64,000 nucleotides of DNA, taken from positions 98,782,190 to 98,846,189 of the forward strand of contig NC_079501.1 in assembly GCF_030052815.1 (NCBI RefSeq), given 5' to 3'. The translations under genes were made by a program, and so were the position numbers. The DNA is from Hevea brasiliensis (taxonomy: Eukaryota; Streptophyta; Magnoliopsida; Malpighiales; Euphorbiaceae). Shown piece by piece: positions 36,036 through 48,415 of the stretch. The notes below the pieces were generated by a model. It was given only the letters and a program-made list of their open reading frames with translations, was not told the DNA's origin and ran no database searches. Position 1 is the stretch's first letter. Every line of letters begins with the position of its first letter.

Positions 36036-39000
36036 TGTGACACCCCTTACCCGTCTACAGTGTAGCCGAACAAGGTATGTCAGATTCGGTGTTGAAAAAC
36101 CCTATCCTGTCTTATTGTGTATAATATTAATCTAATTATATTATCTTATGTGTAGAAATTTTTTTTATCTTTTTTTTTATCACATCTTATTTTTTTATGG
36201 AGACCCAGACAAAGTCTCCTCTGTTTTATTAGTGCATGGCGGGTTCCACCATTCACCTGTTAAAAATAATTTCATATCATATATTATATTATCCATCTCA
36301 TTCTTTCTATATGTCATGTCATATCATCTCATTATTCATAAAATTTTCAAGAAAGTAAATTTCATTTCATTCATATAAAATTTACATATAATAATGTACA
36401 ATTTATATACAATCCAAAAATTTAATTACATATCTCAAAATGATTTACAACATTTACTTATGTACAATGATCAAAATGCAACATCTAATATATACATGAG
36501 CCCTACCAAAATAACTGATGAGGTGACACCGACATTGAAGCAAATCTGATCAATCCTCTATCGGTGCTCTACTGCTACTGCTACTGCCGGTGGTGGTCTC
36601 CTATACCTATGCGAGGAAACAATCTATCGTGCTAATCATTTCTGCTTAGTGGTACAATAATTGAAATAAAAATAACTAATAATTGAAATAATTATTCTAC
36701 GTATAACTTTATAAAGAAATATAGAATTTTATGAATTTAAAATTTTTTACATGTTTATAGAACTTTGGAAGCAATTAAGTTAATCAGGATCTTTTCTGTT
36801 CGTTTATTCTATATTCAGTCTTATTACTCATACCTGTGATCTCTTTGTGTACTTATTTAAATTTAAGGCTTATTACTCTTATCTGTGCTCAAGTAACCTA
36901 TAACAAATTATAAAGACTGAATACATGGGAGTATACTAGTTAAACATCTGTATGTCTAACATGTATAAATCTGTCATGTCAGGCACAAGGCCAGCGAGCA
37001 GGCATAAAGTCAGAAATAAAATCAGGCACAATGGCCAACGAGCAGGCATAAAGCCAGTAGAATAACCATCTTAGACATATATTGTCTATCAATGATTATT
37101 CCTGTGGGCAGTATTGCAATCTGTAGTCCTTAATTGGTATACCAACCGATCCAAGCTATATACATAAGTCTAGGTATACTTTGGGCAAAGTAGAATTATT
37201 GAGTATTTATAGTTTCATTAATTCATTATATCTATACTAGTAATGTTTCATAGCATTTTCATGTCACTACATGCCTATTCATGTTATCCTAATGTTTAGC
37301 AAATTATTTTAGTTCATTCCATATCATATGCCAAGTTATTTTATGAACCTTTCTCAAGGTCTAGATTTGGTGTCTTAAATTCATTTAACAAATTGTTCAA
37401 GATGTGGCCACTGTTTGGCCACACTTCCTTTATAGAAGTTGTTCCTCTATGTCTTATCTTTGTTTTCCTTTTTGAATCATGTCATTTAGAGTTTTAGAAC
37501 TCAAGTTATGGTCAAATAATCAAAACTGGTTCATTAACTTACTCTAGCTCTAGAACTAAGCAGATTCTGGAGTTAATATTTTCCTAATTATTTGAATATG
37601 TTACAGCCACTTTTAGGCCTAATGTTCTTCATAGGAGTTGTTAACCTATGTCTTAGGATCACTCAGATTTAAGATTTGTAATTTTTCAAGTTTTATAGAA
37701 TTAATTATAGTAATTAACTAGCCTGGACTCAGGTACCCTGTGCCTTCAGGATTCCAGGTTCAGGTCAATGGCTTTGTCTCCCATTTTAGGGTTCTTACAC
37801 TCAAAATTTGAGGAAAGTTTCTAAATCAAAGTTGGAGCCCTGTATCTTTCGTTTTCAGAACAGTTTGGCTCATCCCATTTGGGATTTCCTAGTGGTAGTT
37901 ATGATATAAATATTGTTCTGAGGTCAAGTGACTATTTGGTTAAATTTCAGGTTTTGGTATGCTAATTTTTCCTAGTTAATTGACCTAGTTTCATTGGGTT
38001 CTGAGTTTTGTTCAAAAAACCAAAGTTGTAGTTTTAGGTCTTGTAGAAAATTTATCTTTGGTTTCACTACATTTGCAATTTTGTGGACCAAGTTATGGCA
38101 TTTTTGCCAAAACTGGTCAGATAGGTTCAAGTCCAGAATTTCTGGTCAGTTTGATTCTGGACAGAATTGGTGATTTAACTTGTTCTAGCAATTTGGTTGG
38201 GTTAGGGTCAGAACTGGGTTATGTGTTCTTCATGAAAAATGTGTTCCTATGTCTAACCTTTCCAATGATTCAAAAATCAGGTCATTCTAACCTTCCTAAG
38301 GCAAATTATGGTCATTTGAACATTTACTATTTATTTAGTCATTTTCCTAGGTCTAGAATAGAGTTGTCCGGATTCAAGCAGTTTTTAGGTCAGGTTAGGG
38401 ACAGTTTTTTGGCATAGTTTCTTCATGAAAAATGCGGCATTTTGAACCTAATTTCATCTTCAATTAGCCTCATACCAATTAGAGCAACACAACTCTAGTT
38501 ATGGCTCAATATTCATACTGGACTCATTGGTCCCAAAACCTGCATGAAAACACACTCCCAATTTTCAATTCCTCCAATCTCCTAAACTTCATTTGACATA
38601 CATGGCACTTCTAATGGTCAATAAATCATCTCAAAAATGCCAATTTCAATCCATAACACAAAATTCCCAAAGTTAGGTCAAAACCCCAACTCAAAATTTA
38701 CAATCTCATGCAATTTCCATACAATTTGATTTCTATCATGTACAAACTCATCAATAGCACTAACAAACCAATTAATTTCATCAAATCCCTACTCAACTCA
38801 TGGCTGCCAAAAATTAGGGTTCCCACTTTTTAATGTTTTTCTTTTATTTTCATGCAATTTCAACTTAATTTAGCATGTTTATCATACTTAGAAAAAGAGG
38901 GAAGCATAATAGTGCACTAACCTCTTGTAGCTCAAGTCTAAGCCAACCAAAACTTCAATTCTTTCTCTTCTTATTGCTACAACTAGCTTCCTCAAGGTAT

Positions 39001-39788
39001 GGGGTTAATTTTTTATGAAGGGAGGTATGGGTTTTGGGGTAGAAAGCTTAGGGAAATCAAGCTTTGAAGAAAGAAAATGGAAGAAGCTTTTCAATGGAGT
39101 GGTTCGGCCAATGTGTTGAGAAGGAAGAAGATGAAATGAGATGATAAGAATGGCTTAATTATATTTGTCTCTTATATCTTTATATGTCTAAATTTAATTG
39201 GTTCAAAATTTTAATTATATCACCTCTATGTCATGCTTACCTCATAATTAATTAAATTTTTATTTCTTTTTTTTTTCTTTTCTTTTCCCTTTTTCCATTG
39301 CATATTTCATAATTTTAATTTATTTTTATGTGTTTTAATCTTTCTCATTTTAATTGATATTTAGGTCAAAATTCAACCTTGAGGGTGAAATGATCAAAAT
39401 ACCCTTTGTTATGCTTATCGGGTTATATCTGTCTGTACCGATTAACTAAATTTTCTTTTTTTTTTGACATTTTTAATGTCATTTTATCCTCACAAAACCT
39501 TCAATTTGATCCAAAATATTTATTTCATAAGGTTACTCGCAGGTCTGGGGTCGGCAACTATCTTCACAGTCACTTCCCAGTACGGTCACCCATTGTCCTG
39601 ACTCCAGCTAGTTTAACTCATTTACAATTCTTTTCTTTTATTTTTCCTTAATTTTTCTTTGTCTTTATTCAATTAATTTATGTCTCCTCACCCTAGTTTA
39701 GTGTAGTTCCAGACATCCTGGCTGTCCGAACAGACGTTAGTCATCGAAACAGTAGAATATATGGACTACCTAAAGTGAGGGCATTACA
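36036..39788 (-). mobile_element. Element F: reverse-oriented solo LTR in element D
   Basis: On the plus strand it begins TGTGACACCCCTTACCCG and ends GGGCATTACA. Read in reverse it is a 3.75-kb LTR of the E family. AGAGA precedes it and AGAGG follows it, a target duplication with one mismatch, and the D coding sequence resumes in register. It has subrepeats, a stem-loop at 36632-36649 and no pol. With E it forms an inverted pair separated by 617 bp. Confidence 0.85.
36632..36649 (-). other. LTR stem-loop in element F
   Basis: CTAATC/GCTTAG on the plus strand gives a 6-nt stem with one mismatch and a 6-nt loop, in the same context (CCACTAAGC on the minus strand) as in G and E. Confidence 0.4.
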
Positions 39789-41624
39789 AGAGGGTCATCC
39801 AATTGCTTTCAAAAGCTAGAAGCTGAAAGATGCTGAACTTCGATACACAGCTCAAGAGAAAGAGTTGTTAGCAGTGGTACACTGTCTTCGTACATGGAGA
39901 CACTATTTGTTGGGGTCCAAATTTATAGTAAAGACAAATAATACAGTAGTGAGTCACTTTCTCTCTCAACCAAAATTGACTCCCAAACAAGCACGGTGGC
40001 AAGAATGCTTAGCTGAGTTCAATTTTCTTTTCGAATATAAACCAGAGAGTTCCAATAGAGTTGCAGATGCATTGAGCAGGAAATCAGACTTGGCAACCTT
40101 AAAACATTTAGCTTAGTTGTTGAGCAGCAAGGTAGACACCACATTGTGGAAACAAATTCATGACAACTTAAATAAGGATCCCCAAGCAGTAGCTTTGACA
40201 AAATTGGTGGAAGAGGGGAAGACTAGACAATTTTGGCTACAGGATGATCTCTTGATGACCCGAAGAAATCGGGTGTATGTCCCAAAGGCTGAAAATTTAA
40301 GAAAACTTTTGCTGTAGGAATGTCATGACACCTTGTGGGCTGGGCATCCAGGGTGGCAGCGCACATTAGCTTTAATAAAGCAGGGATATTATTGACCTCA
40401 ACTGGAAGATGATGTGAAGGAGTACACGAAGACTTTCTTAGTGTGTCAACAAGACAAGGTGGATTAACAAAAACCTGCAGAATCATTACAACCTTTGCCA
40501 GTTTCGACTAAACCATGGGAGAGTGTCTCCCTTGATTTCATTGCAGGTTTGCCAAATGTTAGGGAGTACGATCATATCTTGGTGGTAATTGATAGGTTCT
40601 CAAAATATGGGACCTTTGTGCCAATGTCAGGGTATTGTTCAACTGAAAATACAGCCCACGCCTTTTTCAAACATGTAGTGAAATACTGAGGGATTCCAAA
40701 GAGCATTGTTAACGATCGAGATGGTCGGTTCATAGGCTTTTTCTGGGTGGAATTGTTTCGCCTCTTGGGCACTAGACTGGATGTCTCCACCAGCTTTCAT
40801 CCACAAACAGATGGCCAAACAGAAAGATTCAATGGTTTGCAAGAGGAATACTTACGGCATTTTGTAAACGCTAGTCAGAAAAATTGGGCCTCCTTGCTCG
40901 ACGTTGCACAATTTTGTTTTAACTCTTTAAAGAGCTCTGCTACTAATAAGAGTCCTTTCGAGATTGTTTTAAGTCAGCAACCTTTAGCACCTCATACTTT
41001 GGATGGTTCCTACACAGGCAGAAACCCTAAAGCATATCACTTCACTAAGGAGTGGAAGCAGATGGCCAACATTGCCAGAGCTCAATTAGAAAAGGCTTCC
41101 AAGCCAATGAAGAAATGGGCAGATAAAAATCGAAGACCACAAGAGTTTGCAATGGGAGACCTAGTGATGGTGAAGTTACTACCAGAACAACTCTGATTCC
41201 TTCGTAATCGGGACAATAGATTGGTTCAAAAGTATGAAAGGTCGGTACCAATCATTGCCAAAGTGGGCCAAGTTTCATATAAAGTGGAGCCACTAGTATG
41301 GATGAAGGTCCACCCAGTTTTCCATGTGAACAGGTTAAAGCCGTACCATGCCGATCAAACCGATGTCAGCCACAACAAATCATCCAGACCAGCCATCACC
41401 ACTGCACCACTAGTCAACCAAGGAGTCGAAGAGATTCTAGCAGAGCGAGTAGTCAGAACCACCAAGTGGCCACCACACAAGGAGTATGTCGTCATATGGA
41501 AGGGCCTGAGCATAGAAGAGACCAGCTGGGAGAAAGCAACAGACCTTTAACCATATGTCCACAATATCGAAGAATTCCTACAAGCGTAGTCAATGAGGAT
41601 GTCAACCAATTGAGTGGGGGAGAA
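39789..41624 (+). pseudogene. Element D pol, part 3: RNase H, integrase and chromodomain
   Basis: It resumes RNase H (ELRYTAQEKELLAVVHCLRTW; the Asp normally seen in the TDH block is Asn here). Integrase follows, with an HHCC finger (about 40320-40450), DFIAGLP near 40533, NDRDGRF near 40713 and the Glu in DGQTERFNG near 40812. A classical chromodomain starts at VEEILAERVV (about 41428) and includes VIWKG and ETSWE. Stops include 40114, 40317, about 40395, about 40468, 40687 and 41194. The chromodomain would tether the integration complex to modified histone tails. The clade is a chromovirus of Galadriel or Reina type (uncertain). A purine tract with GGGGGAGAA ends the region. Confidence 0.86.
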
Positions 41625-41936
41625 TGTCAAGGGGTAGGAAGTTAGGGTAGAAATGATGTTCATAATGTAACTTTTTAAGGGCAAAAGAGATATTTTATAT
41701 TTTATTTTTATTTATGTAATTTTAAGGTGTATGACAACTCAAGCATGTTGATGTCTCTTCCTATCACACCCTATTATGTCCCAAATACTCTTTAGGAGGG
41801 AGTGACTAGGCAATTGACCTAGCTAGTCACTTTGCTTGCTGAGTCCCGTCTTGTACTCCTTTTACGCTTGCCCCTACCTACAATGAATTTGTTGTAATTA
41901 TGTTATATGAATGAATGAAATAACATTTTCATGACA
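41625..41936 (+). repeat. Probable 3' LTR of element D (short, ~312 bp)
   Basis: It starts TGTCAAGGGG straight after the purine tract. The best candidate end is CATGACA at 41936, giving inverted TGTCA/TGACA ends and a length usual for short-LTR chromoviruses. A TATA-rich stretch lies at about 41690-41710. The 5' LTR is outside the window, so the end is by eye. Confidence 0.5.
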
Positions 41937-42353
41937 TGCTTGTGCCTTTCTATTTGTTGTATCTTTCATACTAATGATGCTTGCTTATGTGATGTTTCAC
42001 TTATATGAAATGCTTACGATGCCTCTTTAATTGGCCTTACTTGGCCCGATGCTAACCATGTCCTTGATTTCTCGCAGATTATTGTAAAATTTTCATTGAC
42101 TGACTTGCCTTGAAGAGTTCAAGTTAAATGCCACACAGTCCCAACCAAGTGCTAAAGCTAGGCCCACGACACAGAGCACGTAGATATACAAATTTCATTA
42201 AGTCTTAAAAGCATTTTACATGGTCAGTCCAACGCTTCTCAAAACAACCAAAAAAAAAAAAGCATTTCCAGTCACACTATATACATCATGTTATTCATCC
42301 ACAGTAAAGATATCATCCACCATTGAAGACTACTTAAGAATCTAACTCAAGGT

Positions 42354-45300
42354 TCAACAGTTCTGCCCTGCAAGCTCCTCCAACAATACATGTTCCCAAT
42401 CTGATGAGCCAGCATGAGATTGATCCCCTAGCCTACTGGTCATGCGAGATTGGGTTATTGGATCATCCTTGACGAAGAGATGGAATTCCTTGATGGTAGA
42501 TTTGTCTTCAGTAGACATACAGGCATTATTTTGTGACTGAGGTTCCATATTTACATCCAGAATTCTGTCCAGTGATCCATCTTGATCAATTGGCCAATGC
42601 CTATGGAAACCTGCATTTCCAAGACCAAGATCATCACTTGCTCTCTGGTGCTCTTCTTTATCCATGGAATTCAAATTGTCAACCCGGCATTGCAGAATAT
42701 GAAATCTTGCCATGACAGAAGCTTCAACATCGTCTGCAGGGCTGATAGTACTTGATATAGAGGAATCTTGGATGGATACATCTGGCTTGTGGCCATCTGT
42801 GTCTTCACATCCTAATTTGTCAACATCGTTTGAATTGGGAGAAACATCAGAACTAGACTTCTTCTCTGCCGAACCTAATGTTTTGTCTTCACCAGAAGTA
42901 TTCCAAGTGTTAGAGTTGTCGATTCGGCACTTTAAGATGTGAAATCTGGCAGTAACATCATCAGTATGGCTGCTTGGGCTTAAGATAGATGACTCTCGAA
43001 TGGAAGTATCTGCGAAAGGGCTGCCCTTACTATCAGATGCCAACATCTTATATGTGAACAGATCAGAAGAAACCTTGGACCCTGATGGCTTCTCCATAAC
43101 CACAGTATTTTCTGGTAAACCAGGAGCAGCAGAAAAATTTAAACAAAATGAACATGAAATTTAGGCAAACACATATTTTAATTGAACAAACAATACAACC
43201 AGAAATTTTGGTACAGGCTTACCGCAAACTTTTTGTGAGTTCAATTTTTCCATCTCACTCTTCATTTGATTAAAGCGGGCCATACAACTAGCAGTACACA
43301 GTGAAGCTTCTGCCTCAAGCCACAGATTCTTGTACAAAATAACTTGTGGATCGCTTTCTTCCTTGCCATGAAAATTCTCACTAAGGGCCTTTTTTATAGC
43401 CTGCAAGTTAATGTTTGTTCAAAGAAACTATCTTCCCTGTCTTCTTTCTCTATAGACTGAACACTGATTTATCATAAAATAAAAGAAAAGGGATAAACAT
43501 ACCTGGGTCATATTTTCATCTTTCAATATGTCTGCAGCAGTCCTTGCAAACACAAAATTTGACAACTTCTCATCATTCTTCCCAGAACCAATGTTATGCT
43601 CCTCCTCGTGGACATGCTGATACTTGGCTGGGCCTTGAGAATTAGGAGGATCAATTCTAGATACCTGAGCACCAGTCCTTGCATACACAAAAGTTGACAA
43701 TTTCTCATCATTCTTTTCAGAAACAATGTTATGCTCCTCCTCCTGGACACGCTGATATTTGACTGAGCCTTGAGAATTAGGAGGATCAATTCTAGATACC
43801 TGAGAACCATTCATACTTGTACCCTGAGCAGTTCATCATTCAGCTTAGAGATAAATATTGAGACATTTTCAAGCATGGTTTACTAGGGCATATGATTATC
43901 AAAATTACAATGGCTCACTAGAATTTAATGGATTTCACAGATTTACCGGGAAAAAAGGAATTAAAAAAATTAAGAAACTAGAACATAGAATGATCTTGCC
44001 ATTATTTCAGTAGATGGAAACAACTCACATCATCCACCAGAGAGGAAAGTAGAAATAAAAATATTCACACCTCCAATGTGTTTGCCATGGGTTCTGAATC
44101 TTACACTTTTAAGGCTTCCATCTTGTTTTAAACTATTCTGCAATCTGTTAGTTTTTCTTTCTATGCCTTTTCCTTAATTTATAAATATATTCTCAGCATA
44201 TATTTAATATGCAGCATGCAAGAAAAGCAGAAGCATGTCAAATTTGGTGGCTTAAAAAGGAATGTGAAGAGAATAGACAAATAGTACTGAAATAGGTACT
44301 TTTTCCAGGAACTGGTCAGCTTTTAAAAGAGCTCTAAATTTTGGACTTTTCTTGTTATGCGATGCACTTGTTTCTTGCAGTGCTTTCTCTTTTATTTTCC
44401 ATTATTACATATTTGGGGGGAATCATCTACTGGGGCTTCAATTTCTACATTTTATAAAATATAGCTTCTTCCAAATTTACCAACAAAGAAAGTCTAGTGA
44501 AAGAGCCTCAACACTAAAATGAGACGGGTTTAAATAGAGCAAAGAAATACCTTCTGCAGCTTAGATGACTTTCCAAGTTGAGAATTGACTCTCCGAGGAA
44601 TCACAGAGTTTTGTGTTGAAGTCATTCTCTCCACATTCTTTAAAACACACAAATCAAGATTATTGATCACATCTTTAAGTGCCTCATAATCATCTTCCTT
44701 CATTTCACATGTGTCATTTGAAAAATGAAAGACAAGTAATTCTGACAAGTTCATGATGGTATCAATCAGTGTTCTAACATACATCTTCTGTGTTGATTCT
44801 CCTCCATGTGATTTAGTGAGCTTAGCAGGAGCATCATCTGCAGAAGGTGGTGAACGTAATACATGTTCTATAGCATGGAATGGCACATGAGATGAGCAGT
44901 CATCAGCATCATCATTCATATTCATCCCAAAATCGGCAACATGACCCCGGGGTGCACAATTTTTTTCAGATGTCCATTTAACTTCTTCACAACATTTTTG
45001 GTCATTGTAAGGGGATTTATGATCAGAATTATCAATTGCTTTGTTAGGCAGGGCATCATCAGAAATTTGAACACCATGGAAACTGCTAGGATTTGTATCA
45101 TGGGGTCCAGATTTCACAGCATCATCAATTCCCTCACTATGCAGCAAATTAGCTACCAAGGGCCTCTTCAGAGAAGCAGCTAAACAACTTTCCATTGCCC
45201 AACCATCATGTTGTACTGAGCTTTCGCTGAATTTTTCAGGGGATATTTTTGCAGCATCATTGGCATTGAGACTGAAAATTTGATGACCTTGAAGATTTGA

Positions 45301-47991
45301 GCCACAGCAAGCCTCTAACTTTTTCATTTTCTGCGAAGTAACAACATCAGAAACTTCAGACTCAGAAAAATGAGAAACTGGAGCTCCTTTCCAGCATGGA
45401 GAGTCTACTGCAGAGTTGTAATGATCAAAACTCTCAGAATAATTCTTTATAGGATTGATGGATTCATTTTTATCAATGACTAAATTGAAGCCATCTGGAC
45501 TTCTATGAGGAACTTGAATTCCATATTTTTCCCATGAAAGATGATCCGAAGTTTCCACAGAAAAACTTCTATTGCTTGACAGCTCTTCTTTTTTTGCGGA
45601 GGAAAATTCCGAAATGACCTGATCGTTTTGTTCCAGTTGGAATCTTACTTGGCTAGCATCAAAGCAAACATTGCATTCGGAGCTTATAAATGGATGAGGT
45701 TCCTTCACACAAGAGAGGTTGTTGCTAGCAAAATCTTTATTATCTTCATCACTGCTATTATTCATATTTCTAAATGAACTTGTATCTGGAGGTCTAATGA
45801 CGACAGTAGGTGCAGAATTCTTGACTTTTGAAATATCACTTAAACTAGCATCATGCTTTCTGAAGCATTTTTCATGTGAAGCACTGTATGGCATTTGATG
45901 GTTCCAGGAATTGACAGCTTTTAGGGATGGTGCCCGAAGAGGAAAGTTTTCTGGAACTAAAGTAGATGCTGAGCTTGAAGTTGCAGGATAGTCAGTAGGT
46001 TCGAACTTAGCAAAATAATCCAACGGTCCTATGCCCGCAGACTCAATGTGGTTTTCCCCACCAACTGTATCAATGCTACAAGAAGCTTCTTCATATTTGC
46101 TCATGCCATCAGAAGCATACAACCCTGCAAATAATAGTGACAAAGAAAATGCGCACAAACAGATAACTCTTTGCAATCAAGGAACTGCCAAGAAACATCT
46201 GAGAACATGAAGGCAACCACAACTCCTCAAAGATACCAATTATGGTGGATAAAAGAGTTTATCCAATAACAATTTAGTAAAGTGGTTAAATAGGATTTTG
46301 CATCTTCTCATTATTAAATAACTCCTGAAACCATGAACACATAGATGAAAGTGCAGTTTTATCTTTTGTGTTGAAGACTTGCCCATATTAGAATCATGTC
46401 ACTCACCTACTAACCCTAGAGTGCTTATATAGAAACATCATTTAAATGAATAATTCAAAAACTGATCAAACAACAATAAAAAAAAATAAAAAATGAAAAT
46501 AAAATCAAAACATAGCACATATCCCTAATAATGTTTTCTTTTTATTACCAACTGGCCACAAACTGTTGACTCGTTGAGCTTTCTATAACATTTATTACCC
46601 TTAGCTGCAACTACATGTTAAGCATTTTCTCCAAAATGCAAATTTGCTGCATCTCTGAAGCCCTGAATATGTGCTAACAAGATTTACCTAGCACTTACTT
46701 CTACACAGCATGAGCAGTTGATGGCCATAACCATGACATCAAAATAGTAATTTTCTCCTATATATTTTCTCTTGGTTTTATTTTTATTCCAGTCCATTCT
46801 TAAGAACCACAGTGAAAATATAAAATCAGGACGTTATACAGACAAGAAAAGAAGAGGAAGCTGAGAATAGTTAAAATATATTAAAATATAGAAGTAGCCT
46901 GCAAGTGAAAAAAATTACTGAAATCTCAACAGTCCCTTTGGGAAACCTACCTTAAAATAGTTTGCATTATTCCGGTTCATATTTTCTCACTGGACTGGGA
47001 CGCAACCAATTACCACAAAATGTAACAACTAAAGATGAAAATGCAGCAAGTGCAATATAGACAAAGACAGTCAAACTAGCATTCATTATGATTTGTAATG
47101 CAAGGACAATTAGCTTCAAAGGTCTACAAGGATGATGAGAAATAAGCATATAAAAACAACAAGAACTGCAAAGGTAAGAATGCTACTGATGAGAAACAAA
47201 ATCATATATGAATAAAATGCTTTGATTGATAAAGCAAGAGAAAACCAAGAAGAGTATAAGTAGTTTAAGAAAAAATGATTATTATGCTCATTTTAACTTC
47301 CAAGTTAGGCCCTCAATAATAACAACAACAATAATTAGCCAAAGATACCTTGATTAATAAATTTCTCATTAGGGCAGAAACTTGCATCAAGTTGCACCTG
47401 TTCACTCTGCTGCCAATCTGCAAGTCCCTCCCACAAGCCACCCCACTGGGCCACATGCTCCAAACCAGACAAATTTTGGGTGTAATCATCATGAGAGGAA
47501 CCGTTGGATGTAGCAACATGAGAAGTAGTCAATAAATCATAACCAGAATGGTGGGAGAGCCCCAAGGGACCATCACTGCAAATTGTGGGTGAAACATAGG
47601 AGGGATAATATGGTTTAGCTTCAAGAAGGCTAGTTGAACCTTGGCCATACAAAATGGTATCAGTTGAGGCCGAGACAGAAGCGTCAAAAGCAGGCACATG
47701 GGCATTGGATGAAGAAAACCTATATGCATTTGAGGACGGAACAGAATCAAATTCCGGATTTGAAATAGAAAAATAATCGGGTCTGGAATTTGGAGGGTGA
47801 GGGCCAAGCCAATTCTGCAAAGAGGGATTGAAGGTAACAGCATAAGCCGGTTCAGTCAAATCAACAAGTGGGTTCGAACCCGGTTTTGGTACAGACCGAT
47901 CAACTGTGAAAGGAGGAGCTAAAGCCGATAAATTAGAAGGTGAAGGCGAAGATCCTCCTCCATAACCACAAGAACCATGACCCATCATCAT
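42354..47991 (-). CDS. Conserved plant protein of unknown function, 5 coding exons, 1157 aa
   Basis: Coding exons, in transcript order, are 47991-47349, 46124-44551, 43823-43503, 43400-43223 and 43111-42354. All junctions are GT-AG and the phases fit (643+1574+321+178+758 = 3474 nt). The product opens with repeated Met codons and a Gly/Ser/Pro-rich segment. Most of it (residues 1-740) looks disordered, Ser/Asp/Asn-rich and without membrane spans. Exon 3 encodes a 45-residue tandem duplication. The C-terminal third has helical blocks beginning ARFNQMK (886 onward) and ARFHILKC/ARFHILQC (twice in exon 5), and exon 4 has LYKNLWLEAEASL just before. These blocks look like the conserved core. I recall similar uncharacterised plant proteins but no function. 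The gene ends about 0.4 kb from element D. Intron 1 is 1224 bp and intron 2 is 727 bp. Confidence 0.85.
43539..43808 (-). repeat. 135-bp in-frame tandem duplication in exon 3
   Basis: Two adjacent 45-codon units (43808-43674 and 43673-43539) each run from QVSRIDPPNSQG to FVxART. They differ at about nine residues. Together they make up most of exon 3. Confidence 0.9.
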
Positions 47992-48005
47992 CTCATCAAT
48001 TTCTA

Positions 48006-48270
48006 CTAACAGAAAATCAAGTCAACTGATCAAAAACCCAAAAAAAAAATATCAAATTGAATTCTAGTTTTAAGTGATAATCGTTGCTTTTAATAAAAGA
48101 AAAAGAGAAAGAAAAAGAAAAGGAAAAGGTACATCGATTGCAAGAGATGAAGATGATCTAGAACAAGAACAGTGATGATATAGCGAATATACAAGAATCA
48201 ATATACAAGATAATGCGGTGGATCGCATGGGAAAGTGAAAGAAAAACTAATTAGAGAAAGGAGAGTTTAC
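48006..48270 (-). other. Probable 5' UTR intron of the 42354-47991 gene
   Basis: CTTCAG followed by GTAAAC (donor GT at 48270-48269) lies upstream of the start codon, and GTTAG occurs near 48006 just before the ATG. A pyrimidine-rich stretch lies between (minus strand of 48095-48130). A first non-coding exon from about 48350 is therefore likely, but the acceptor is ambiguous by 3 nt. Confidence 0.45.
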
Positions 48271-48390
48271 CTGAAGAAGACTGACGCCAAAGAGACGAGC
48301 AGAGCACTGTCGTATATTTCTTCGCCTCAGACGAAAAGGAGGAAGTGTTCAACAAGTTGGTCATTAATATGCAGAAGAATCCATTTTTTT

Positions 48391-48415
48391 ATAATAATAA
48401 TAATAATAATAATAA
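48391..48415 (+). repeat. (ATA)n microsatellite
   Basis: Eight ATA units upstream of the first exon of the gene at 42354-47991. Confidence 0.95.
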
